From an uncultured Campylobacter sp. (GTDB lineage Bacteria > Campylobacterota > Campylobacteria > Campylobacterales > Campylobacteraceae): 5,105 nucleotides of DNA. The notes below the pieces were generated by a model. It did not search any database. It saw only the letters and a program-made list of their open reading frames with translations, and had not been told where the DNA came from. Shown here one piece after another: positions 1 through 5,105 of this stretch. Location of the stretch: the NCBI RefSeq assembly GCF_937949835.1, contig NZ_CALEDC010000241.1, positions 1 through 5,105 on the forward strand. The letters run 5' to 3'. A program made the translations under genes and the position numbers. Numbering within the stretch: the stretch's first letter is position 1; every line of letters begins with the position of its first letter.

Positions 1-363
1 CAAAATATCGGCGCGGACGTCGCGTTTTTTGTTAGCGGACTTGAGGCCGCAAACGTGCGCGGTATCGGCGAGATCATCGAGCCTTTCGAGGACCGTCTGC
101 CCGCGATCGAAATTTTAACGCCCGCGATCTTTTGCTCCACCGGCGCGGTTTATAACGAGTTTCGCGCAAGCTTTATGCAAAATATAAATGCCGCGCAGGC
201 GCAAGAGATGTTGCGTTTAAGCAGCGAGCAACTGCTAGAGCAATATGGCGGCTTTCAGCTAAACGATCTTTTCGCGCCGTGCATAAAGCTATATCCGCAG
301 ATGAGCAAGTATCGCGATATGTTTCTAAGCGGCAGCGGCAGCAGCGTGTTTTTCTTAAAATAA
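1..363 (+). CDS. ispE: IspE, 4-diphosphocytidyl-2-C-methyl-D-erythritol kinase (C-terminal part)
   Basis: This is the last 120 residues of a GHMP-family kinase. The reading frame is open from base 1, so the 5' end lies outside the window and the GTG at 55 is an internal codon. IspE phosphorylates the 2-hydroxyl of CDP-methylerythritol with ATP in the cytoplasmic MEP route to isoprenoids. The fragment opens with GADVAFFVSG (visible residues 4-13), matching the GADVPxFxxG motif. Its Asp (visible residue 6) should be the catalytic Asp, Asp141 in E. coli as I recall. The family GxGE segment follows (GIGE, 21-24), and the GHMP C-terminal motif LSGSGSSVFF is at 109-118, just before the stop. About half of a usual ~255-residue IspE is present; the ATP-binding N-terminal half is missing only because of the window edge. 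The Pro usual after Asp-Val is Ala here. The identification is firm. Confidence 0.93.
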   Translation, partial: QNIGADVAFFVSGLEAANVRGIGEIIEPFEDRLPAIEILTPAIFCSTGAVYNEFRASFMQNINAAQAQEMLRLSSEQLLEQYGGFQLNDLFAPCIKLYPQMSKYRDMFLSGSGSSVFFLK

Positions 364-382
364 GAATTCCAAGGCGCGCGGT

Positions 383-419
383 TAAAATTTAAAAGCTAAA
401 TTTAAAGATAAAATTTAAA
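383..419. repeat. Three AAATTT-centred units at 13-base spacing
   Basis: In the ispE-smpB gap the palindromic core AAATTT occurs at 385-390, 398-403 and 411-416, exactly 13 bases apart, each followed by AAA. Further copies lie at 438-443 and 471-476. This is seen directly. Such AT-rich cores are common between Campylobacter genes as I recall, so the regular spacing may be chance or the remains of promoter-like sequence. No function is assigned. Confidence 0.35.
409..414 (+). promoter_or_regulatory. Candidate -10 box for smpB
   Basis: TAAAAT, preceded by GA, resembles the Campylobacter sigma-70 -10 element (TAWAAT). In these bacteria a -35 box is usually absent and replaced by T-rich upstream DNA. 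Transcription would start near 420-422, giving a leader of about 68 bases before smpB. A second, equally short TAAAAT lies at 383-388, so the choice between them is uncertain. The DNA is very AT-rich and chance matches are likely. Confidence 0.35.
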
Positions 420-427
420 ATTCGCTC

Positions 428-457
428 GCCCGCTTTTAAATTTAAGCAAAAACGGGC
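428..457 (+). other. Possible hairpin in the smpB leader
   Basis: GCCCG at 428-432 is complementary to CGGGC at 453-457, and TTTT inside the left arm can pair with AAAA inside the right arm. The loop is AT-rich. A smaller alternative pairs GCTT (432-435) with AAGC (444-447). There is no T-run after the right arm, so this does not look like a terminator on the + strand. It could be a leader structure or chance complementarity. Confidence 0.3.
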
Positions 458-488
458 TAAGCTTAGGGTCAAATTTAGAAGGAAAAAG

Positions 489-953
489 ATGAAAGAACTG
501 AGTAAAAATCGCAAGGCATTTCACGATTTTACGATACTTGAAAGCTTTGAAGCGGGCATCGTGCTAAAGGGCAGCGAGGTCAAAGCTCTGCGCGCGGGCA
601 GGGGCAATCTCAAAGATAGCTTTTGTCGCGTGATCCGCGGCGAGCTGTTTTTGCTAAACGCGCATATCAGCTATCTTGAAAGCACCAACGCCCACTTTCG
701 TCCAGACGAAGGGGCAGTGCGAAAGCTTTTAATGCACCGAAAGCAGATCGATAAGCTTCTGGGCGCGGTTAGCAAAGAGGGCCTTACCATCGTGGTTTTG
801 TCGCTGTATCTCAATGATAAAAACCGCGTAAAGGCGCGTATCGCTTTAGCAAAAGGCAAAAATCTGCACGACAAGCGCGAATCGCTAAAGCGCAAGGAAG
901 CCGACCGCGAAGCGCAAAGCGCGATGAAGCGATACGACAAGCATTCATTTTAA
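489..953 (+). CDS. smpB: SmpB, tmRNA-binding protein of trans-translation
   Basis: SmpB binds the tRNA-like part of tmRNA (SsrA) and brings it to ribosomes stalled on broken mRNA, so that the nascent chain is tagged for proteolysis and the ribosome released. The 154-residue product spans the whole family (E. coli about 160). Family blocks appear in order: NRKAFHDF (7-14), [17 protein letters not shown] (21-37), NLKDSF (40-45), LLNAHIS (55-61) and the basic [10 protein letters not shown] (122-131). His127-Asp128-Lys129-Arg130 matches the HDKR of E. coli SmpB, which sits in the decoding centre. The Lys/Arg-rich tail (129-152) fits the segment that enters the empty mRNA channel. The start is fixed by AGAAGGA at 477-483, five bases before the ATG. 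The gene sits 125 bases after ispE and probably has its own promoter. The tmRNA gene is not in this window. Confidence 0.97.
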   Translation: MKELSKNRKAFHDFTILESFEAGIVLKGSEVKALRAGRGNLKDSFCRVIRGELFLLNAHISYLESTNAHFRPDEGAVRKLLMHRKQIDKLLGAVSKEGLTIVVLSLYLNDKNRVKARIALAKGKNLHDKRESLKRKEADREAQSAMKRYDKHSF

Positions 954-970
954 ATTCACAAAACTTTGGT

Positions 971-976
971 TAAAAT
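971..976 (+). promoter_or_regulatory. Candidate -10 box for the lipoprotein-clpS-clpA-aat run
   Basis: TAAAAT in the context TTTGGTTAAAATG matches the Campylobacter sigma-70 -10 pattern, with TTTGG just upstream. It lies in the only gap of any size before the four-gene run, 33-38 bases upstream of the lipoprotein start. Transcription would begin near 982-984. The same GGTTAAAAT string occurs after ispE at 380-388. This is a motif match only. Confidence 0.42.
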
Positions 977-977
977 G

Positions 978-997
978 CGGGCTTAAATTTAAACCCG
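978..997. promoter_or_regulatory. Near-perfect 20-base palindrome at the predicted transcription start
   Basis: The arms CGGG (978-981) and CCCG (994-997) flank TTAAATTTAA (983-992), itself a perfect palindrome. Only the C982/A993 pair fails to match, so nine of ten positions are symmetric. It starts two bases after the candidate -10 box and ends just before the AAGGA ribosome binding site at 998-1002. As DNA it could be an operator. As RNA it would form fully only in transcripts reading through from smpB. Its function is unknown and it may be chance in AT-rich DNA. Confidence 0.4.
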
Positions 998-1008
998 AAG
1001 GAAATGCA

Positions 1009-1707
1009 ATGAAGAAATTTTTACTATCATGTTTGGCGATTTTTGTTTTAAGTGGCTGCGGAGATGATTCGCAGAAAAAGACGGGCTCTGCGGGCGAGAA
1101 TCCTGCCGCGAGCGAGAATCAAATGGCAAAAAATTCCGCTCAAGATAAAAATGGCGAGCGTATTGGCGGAGAAAGTGGCGAGGAGGTAGCTTTTACGCCG
1201 TTTAAAACGGGCGAGCGCCTTACGCTTAAAAGCGTCGTAGGCGGCGAGGTAACGATTGAGCGGACAGAAAAGGGCTTTAAGCTCGCGGACAGCGATAAAA
1301 TTTTAATGTTTGATATTTTCGGTACTTACTGTCAGCCATGCCGCATCGAAGCGCCGCATCTGATGGACTTTCAGCTAAAAAATTCCGCGGATTTTCTGAT
1401 GGTCGGCTTGATTTATTTCGAGGACATTACCGATGCGCAGGTGATCGAAAATTTTACGAAAAAGTTTAACGCGTATTATTTCATCTCCAATTCAAAACAA
1501 AACGAGCGCATAGTGGGTCAAATTTTAAGCGACATCGGTTATCGCCACGCGCTTTCGATCCCTTTTAAGGTAGTACTTAAAGACGGAAAATATCAAAGGC
1601 TTACCGACATTAACGAGGGCGATGAGCGGGGCAAGCCATATTACTTAGGCATGGTCGATACTGATGTGATAAAAAGCGATATCGCCAGGATAAAAAATGG
1701 CAACTAA
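1009..1707 (+). CDS. Thioredoxin-fold (TlpA/ResA-like) lipoprotein
   Basis: A 232-residue exported protein. Residues 1-17 form a lipoprotein signal: Lys2-Lys3, a hydrophobic stretch, then lipobox LSGC, predicting a lipid-anchored Cys17. Residues 18-62 are a hydrophilic, low-complexity tether rich in Gly, Ser, Glu, Lys and Asn. The rest resembles a thioredoxin-like domain: a strand ILMFDIFG (98-105), redox motif Cys108-Gln-Pro-Cys111 with Tyr in place of the usual Trp before the first Cys, and a likely cis-proline at Ile184-Pro185. This fits an envelope thiol-disulfide oxidoreductase acting on periplasmic proteins. Whether it reduces or oxidises, and its partner, cannot be read from the sequence. 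The start has AAGGA at 998-1002, six bases upstream. The end overlaps clpS by 11 bases, implying co-transcription. C. jejuni has a periplasmic thioredoxin gene next to clpS, as I recall, which supports orthology. Confidence 0.85.
   Translation: MKKFLLSCLAIFVLSGCGDDSQKKTGSAGENPAASENQMAKNSAQDKNGERIGGESGEEVAFTPFKTGERLTLKSVVGGEVTIERTEKGFKLADSDKILMFDIFGTYCQPCRIEAPHLMDFQLKNSADFLMVGLIYFEDITDAQVIENFTKKFNAYYFISNSKQNERIVGQILSDIGYRHALSIPFKVVLKDGKYQRLTDINEGDERGKPYYLGMVDTDVIKSDIARIKNGN
1687..1690 (+). promoter_or_regulatory. clpS ribosome binding site inside the upstream gene
   Basis: AGGA lies six bases before the ATG at 1697 and is wholly within the 3' end of the lipoprotein gene. It fixes the clpS start despite the 11-base overlap. 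Ribosomes finishing the lipoprotein pass over this site, which suggests translational coupling. Confidence 0.6.
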
Positions 1708-2002
1708 AACCGGTGTGCAGATTCACACTCGCGCCAAAACAAAATCTTTCGTGCCTCGTCCGTATAAAGTAATTTTGCTAAACGACGACGTGACGACGAT
1801 GGATTTTGTGGTTTATATTTTGATGGAGATTTTCGCCAAAAACTTTAACGACGCCGTAGATTTAATGATGAAAGTTCATAAGCAGGGTCGCGCGGTTTGC
1901 GGCGCGTATCCTAAAGAGATAGCCGAGTGCAAGCAACAAGCGGTTTTACAAGCGGCAAAGGCCGCAGGATTCCCTCTTAGATGTGAGATCGAAGAGGATT
2001 AA
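1697..2002 (+). CDS. clpS: ClpS, N-degron adaptor of ClpA
   Basis: ClpS captures proteins that begin with Leu, Phe, Tyr or Trp and hands them to ClpA for degradation by ClpAP; in E. coli it also inhibits ClpAP degradation of SsrA-tagged substrates. The 101-residue product matches the family along its length (E. coli 106). Residues 1-19 are a polar, basic N-terminal extension of the kind that engages the ClpA channel. The folded core begins at PYKVILLNDD (22-31). The pocket residues are present: Asn29, Asp30 and Asp31, Met35 at the position of the E. coli gatekeeper Met40, and His61 in VHKQGRAVCG, equivalent to His66. The second conserved block, AECKQQA (76-82), is also clear. The start overlaps the lipoprotein gene by 11 bases and is served by an internal AGGA. 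clpA begins 15 bases after the stop, as expected for an adaptor and its unfoldase. Confidence 0.97.
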   Translation: MATKTGVQIHTRAKTKSFVPRPYKVILLNDDVTTMDFVVYILMEIFAKNFNDAVDLMMKVHKQGRAVCGAYPKEIAECKQQAVLQAAKAAGFPLRCEIEED

Positions 2003-2017
2003 ATTTAAAGGAAAGCA

Positions 2018-4399
2018 ATGATAGGATTTTTTTTAAACAAACATTTTGAACAAGCAATCAGCGTCGCAAACGACGGCGAGGACGAATATATCACCACTTC
2101 GCACGTAGTTTATGCGATTTTTAAATACAATAAGCCCTTCCATGGGCTCATCGCCAAAGAAATTCCGGATATTAACTACCTAAATATCTTGGATAATCTG
2201 GGCGGGCTTTTGGATATGATGCCTAAATCAAGCGGCAAGGCTCCGGCGCAGACGATAGAATTTAAGCAGTTCTATACTGAATTAAATAACGCTAAAGAGC
2301 CTAAAAATGAGCTTGATTTTATGCTTAAAATTCTAAATGATAAGGAAAACGACTGCACTAAAATTTTAAATCACTACGGTATCAATGCCGCGATTTTTGA
2401 GCTCATCGTGCGAAAGTACAAATCCGCTTTCGATCACCGCGATGAGGTCGTTTCTCGCGACGAAGCCGCAGCGATTAAGCTAAACTCATACGATATCGAT
2501 GATATCACGCATGCGATGAATTACGACGAAAGCCGCAGGCAGTGGCAGAATACGGAATTTGAGCCTGCGTTTGAGGGCGAAAAGGACGCCATAAACGAGC
2601 GCGATATTAAAAAGGACTCGCCTAGCTCACTTTATACAGCGAATCTCAATAAAATTGCGCTTGAAGGTAAGATCGATCCACTCATCGGACGCGAAAAAGA
2701 GATCGAAAAGACGCTGCAAACCCTCTGTCGCCGCAAGAAAAACAATCCTATCTTAGTGGGCGAGGCAGGAGTTGGTAAAACCGCGATCATCGAGGGTATC
2801 GCGCTAAAAATCGTCCGCGGCGAAGTGCCAGAAAAGCTAAAAAACAAGGTAATTTACGCCCTTGATGCTGGCGCTCTGATCGCAGGCACTACGCTACGCG
2901 GGGAGTTTGAAGAGAGGCTAAAGGATCTCATAGACGAGTTTAGCGCCAATCAAAACGCGATTTTATTTATCGATGAAATTCACACGATCGTTGGCGCCGG
3001 TACCGGTAATCGCAACGAACTTGATATGTCAAACATCCTAAAACCTTCGCTTGCAAGCGGCGAGCTATCGGTCATCGGCGCTACTACATACGGCGAATAT
3101 CGCTCGTTTTCGCAGGATAAAGCGCTTAGCCGCAGGTTTTGTAAGATCGATGTAAGCGAGCCTAGCATTGACGATAGCGTCGAAATTTTAAAAGGCGTAG
3201 CCAAAAAATATGAGGAATTTCACGGCGTGAAATTTAGCGATGAAATTTTACGTGATAGCGTAACGCTTGCTAAAAAATATCAAAGTGATAAATTCCTTCC
3301 CGATAGTGCCATTGATCTCATCGATGAGGTGGGCGCGAGCTTTGCGTTTAAACCGCACGAAGCTCCGCTTGAAATCAGTAAGGACGATTTAGTAAATACA
3401 CTTTCGATTAGCGCGAATATTGCAAATTTAAGTAGTAGCGTCGATAATAAACAGGTACTAAAAAATCTGGAAGCCAATATCAAGCGTGAAATTTTCGGTC
3501 AAGATGAGGCGGTTAGCAGCCTTTGCAAGGCACTTTTGCGCTCTTACGCGGGGCTCGGCGCCGAGACATCACCGATCGGCGTATTTTTGTTCGCAGGTAG
3601 TAGCGGCGTGGGCAAAAGTGAGCTAGCCAAGGTCTTAGCCGCGCAGCTTGGAGTGCATTTTGAGCGCTACGATATGAGCGAATATATGGAAGCTCACAGC
3701 GTCTCTAGGCTCATCGGAGCACCTCCTGGATACGTGGGCTTTGAAAATGGCGGAATTTTAACGAATAACATCAAAAAGCATCCATATAGCGTCATTTTAT
3801 TTGATGAGGTAGAAAAAGCTCATCCTAGCATGACGAATATTTTTTTAGGAATTTTCGATAACGCAAGTCTTACCGATAACAACGGCGTTACGACCGATTT
3901 TAAAAATACGATCATAATAATGAGCTCGAATTTAGGCACGAAAGAAGCGCCGCAAGTTGGATTTACGAAGGACGAGAGCTATAAAGTAGATAGTGCCATA
4001 AAAAGCTTTTTTGCGCCAGAATTTCGCAATCGTATCGATAAAATCATAAATTTCAACCGCTTAAGCGGCGAAATTTTAGAAAAGATCGTGGATAAAACTA
4101 TCGGTGAGCTGGAGTCGCAGCTAAAAAACGTAAAGATTAGCCTAAACAAGGAAGCAAAAGATTTGATTATCTCGCGCGGCTATTCGGACGAGTTTGGCGC
4201 GCGAAATTTAAAGCGCGAGATCAGCTCTCAGATCAGCGATCATATAAGCGGCGAGCTGCTTTTTGGCGCGCTGCAAGAGGGCGGCTTAGTTAGCGTGAGC
4301 GTAAAAGATGGCGAGCTAAGCTTTAGCTTTACTTCTACGCCTTTGCCGCAGATAGAAAAAAAGCAACCCGCACTAGCTCAAAGCAGTGTCGTTAAATAA
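2018..4399 (+). CDS. clpA: ClpA, AAA+ unfoldase of the ClpAP protease
   Basis: ClpA is a hexameric two-ring ATPase that unfolds clients and threads them into ClpP. Residues 1-135 are a Clp N-domain, the ClpS docking site; its second half is divergent. Residues 136-205 form an acidic linker. D1 has Walker A GEAGVGKT (248-255), Walker B ILFIDE (315-320) and Arg372-Arg373 fingers. D2 has Walker A GSSGVGKS (527-534), Walker B ILFDE (593-597), pore loop GYVGF (571-575), Arg670/Arg672 in FRNR and sensor-2 GAR (728-730). Val647-Gly648-Phe649 fits the [LIV]-G-[FL] loop that binds ClpP, and there is no ClpB-like middle domain. At 793 residues it is about 35 longer than E. coli ClpA, mostly before D1. 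The D1 pore loop reads GTTLRGEF (290-297), with Leu293 where Tyr is usual. AAGGA at 2008-2012 precedes the ATG by five bases. The stop overlaps aat by one base. Confidence 0.97.
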   Translation: MIGFFLNKHFEQAISVANDGEDEYITTSHVVYAIFKYNKPFHGLIAKEIPDINYLNILDNLGGLLDMMPKSSGKAPAQTIEFKQFYTELNNAKEPKNELDFMLKILNDKENDCTKILNHYGINAAIFELIVRKYKSAFDHRDEVVSRDEAAAIKLNSYDIDDITHAMNYDESRRQWQNTEFEPAFEGEKDAINERDIKKDSPSSLYTANLNKIALEGKIDPLIGREKEIEKTLQTLCRRKKNNPILVGEAGVGKTAIIEGIALKIVRGEVPEKLKNKVIYALDAGALIAGTTLRGEFEERLKDLIDEFSANQNAILFIDEIHTIVGAGTGNRNELDMSNILKPSLASGELSVIGATTYGEYRSFSQDKALSRRFCKIDVSEPSIDDSVEILKGVAKKYEEFHGVKFSDEILRDSVTLAKKYQSDKFLPDSAIDLIDEVGASFAFKPHEAPLEISKDDLVNTLSISANIANLSSSVDNKQVLKNLEANIKREIFGQDEAVSSLCKALLRSYAGLGAETSPIGVFLFAGSSGVGKSELAKVLAAQLGVHFERYDMSEYMEAHSVSRLIGAPPGYVGFENGGILTNNIKKHPYSVILFDEVEKAHPSMTNIFLGIFDNASLTDNNGVTTDFKNTIIIMSSNLGTKEAPQVGFTKDESYKVDSAIKSFFAPEFRNRIDKIINFNRLSGEILEKIVDKTIGELESQLKNVKISLNKEAKDLIISRGYSDEFGARNLKREISSQISDHISGELLFGALQEGGLVSVSVKDGELSFSFTSTPLPQIEKKQPALAQSSVVK

Positions 4400-5082
4400 T
4401 GGCTCGGTTTTACGATTTTCCAGATCCTATGGATGCGCCCGATTTTGCGCCGCTTGCAAGTGGCGGCGATCTGAGCGAGGACTGCTTGCTTAGCGCTTAT
4501 AGCGCAGGGATATTTCCGTGGTTTAACGAGGATGAGCCGATTTTATGGTGGTCGCCCGATCCGCGCGCAGTGCTTGATCCGCGCGAAGTGCGCGTGCAAA
4601 AGTCCATCAAGCCCTATCTTAAGCGATATGAAGTGAAATTTGACGCGAATTTTAAGGGCTTCATCGAGCGCTGCAAAGACGTGCGAAAAAAAGAGAGCGA
4701 CGGCACGTGGATCAGCGAGCAGATCGTGCAGGCTTACTCGCGTTTGGCAGCAGACGGCTACGCTCACAGCGTCGAGGCGTACGAGGACGGCGAGCTTGTG
4801 GGTGGGCTATACGGGCTAATTTTTGGGCGGGTGTTTTGCGGCGAGAGTATGCTGAGCCTAAAGAGCAACGCTTCGAAAGTCGCGCTGATTAGGCTTTGTG
4901 AGGTGCTTGCAAATTTCGGCTTTCTAATCGACTGCCAGATTATGAACGAGCATCTGAAATTTATGGGTGCTAAAGAGATGCCGCGAGCGGAATTCCTCGC
5001 TCTATTTGCTGAGCTTAGTGCGCAAGATAGCGGCTTTGAGCGCTTTGCGGATCTTAAAGTTCCGCGCGGAGCGCAGCATTGA
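4399..5082 (+). CDS. aat: Aat, leucyl/phenylalanyl-tRNA-protein transferase
   Basis: Aat transfers Leu or Phe from aminoacyl-tRNA to the N-terminus of proteins starting with Lys or Arg, creating the destabilising end that ClpS recognises. The 227 residues cover the family (E. coli 234). Conserved blocks are SGGDLS (21-26), AGIFPWF (36-42), ILWWSPDPR (48-56), DGTWIS (101-106), YAHSVE (121-126), LVGGLYG (133-139), FCGESM (146-151), SNASKVAL (156-163) and LIDCQ (176-180). Glu149 and Gln180 match residues reported as important in the E. coli enzyme, and Phe146 lines the amino-acid pocket by analogy. The ATG shares its A with the clpA stop (TAATG), and no clear Shine-Dalgarno sequence precedes it, so translation probably depends on ribosomes finishing clpA. 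No terminator is visible in the 23 bases after the TGA, so transcription may continue past the window. Confidence 0.96.
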   Translation: MARFYDFPDPMDAPDFAPLASGGDLSEDCLLSAYSAGIFPWFNEDEPILWWSPDPRAVLDPREVRVQKSIKPYLKRYEVKFDANFKGFIERCKDVRKKESDGTWISEQIVQAYSRLAADGYAHSVEAYEDGELVGGLYGLIFGRVFCGESMLSLKSNASKVALIRLCEVLANFGFLIDCQIMNEHLKFMGAKEMPRAEFLALFAELSAQDSGFERFADLKVPRGAQH

Positions 5083-5105
5083 GTCAAAGCTTGAGATGCA
5101 GCAGC

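Noticed and set aside
55..363. GTG at 55 as the start of a separate 102-residue gene
   Set aside because: The frame is open from base 1 and encodes the IspE GADVxFF motif upstream of the GTG, so this is an internal codon of a truncated gene.
428..457. Rho-independent terminator between ispE and smpB
   Set aside because: The stem is short with an AT-rich loop, and no T-run follows the right arm on the + strand.
671..940. 89-residue - strand frame over smpB
   Set aside because: smpB is conserved over its whole length; the antisense product has no recognisable motif and is a coding shadow.
4707..4892. 61-residue + strand frame inside aat
   Set aside because: The Arg/Gly-rich translation is typical of an out-of-frame reading, and aat is intact in the other frame.
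4764..5087. 107-residue open frame on the - strand over aat
   Set aside because: It lies wholly antisense to a well-conserved aat, its Ser/Arg-rich translation matches no family, and open antisense frames are common in this codon usage.
5079..5105. Start of another gene after aat (TTG at 5079 overlapping the stop, or ATG at 5096)
   Set aside because: Only 10 to 27 bases remain and no strong ribosome binding site is seen, so neither start can be supported.
1..5105. Mobile element, phage, defence system or CRISPR array
   Set aside because: Every gene is a recognised housekeeping or envelope gene, base composition looks even, and no transposase, integrase, spaced repeats or attachment sites are visible.

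Overview
The window looks like chromosomal DNA from a Campylobacterota bacterium, most likely a Campylobacter species of the moderately GC-rich oral or host-associated group (C. gracilis, C. rectus, C. showae or C. curvus type). This rests on the character of the proteins, the AAATTT-rich gene junctions, strong AAGGA ribosome binding sites and TAAAAT-type -10 boxes. The species is a guess from memory and not shown by the sequence. All genes lie on the + strand and are tightly packed. No gene-free stretch exceeds about 125 bases, and no RNA gene, mobile element or CRISPR array is visible.

Layout: 1-363 is the C-terminal part of ispE (isoprenoid MEP pathway), cut by the window edge. Positions 364-488 form an AT-rich intergenic region with repeated AAATTT cores, a candidate promoter and a possible leader hairpin. 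smpB (489-953) encodes the tmRNA partner for ribosome rescue. A 55-base gap follows, with a second candidate promoter and a near-perfect palindrome. Then comes a compact run of four genes: a thioredoxin-fold lipoprotein (1009-1707), clpS (1697-2002), clpA (2018-4399) and aat (4399-5082). Its junctions are an 11-base overlap, a 15-base gap with a strong ribosome binding site, and a 1-base stop/start overlap.

The last three genes make up the bacterial N-degron (N-end rule) pathway except for the peptidase. Aat adds Leu or Phe to proteins that begin with Lys or Arg, ClpS recognises the resulting N-terminus, and ClpA unfolds the client and feeds it to ClpP, which is encoded elsewhere. SmpB just upstream serves trans-translation, whose tagged products are also Clp substrates in well-studied bacteria. 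The window therefore groups protein-quality-control functions, together with an envelope redox lipoprotein whose link to them is unclear.

I see no undescribed system here. The points most worth a second look are the ClpA D1 pore loop, where the usual aromatic residue appears to be Leu, the long acidic ClpA linker, the coupling of an exported redox lipoprotein to clpS, and the palindrome next to the predicted transcription start of the four-gene run.
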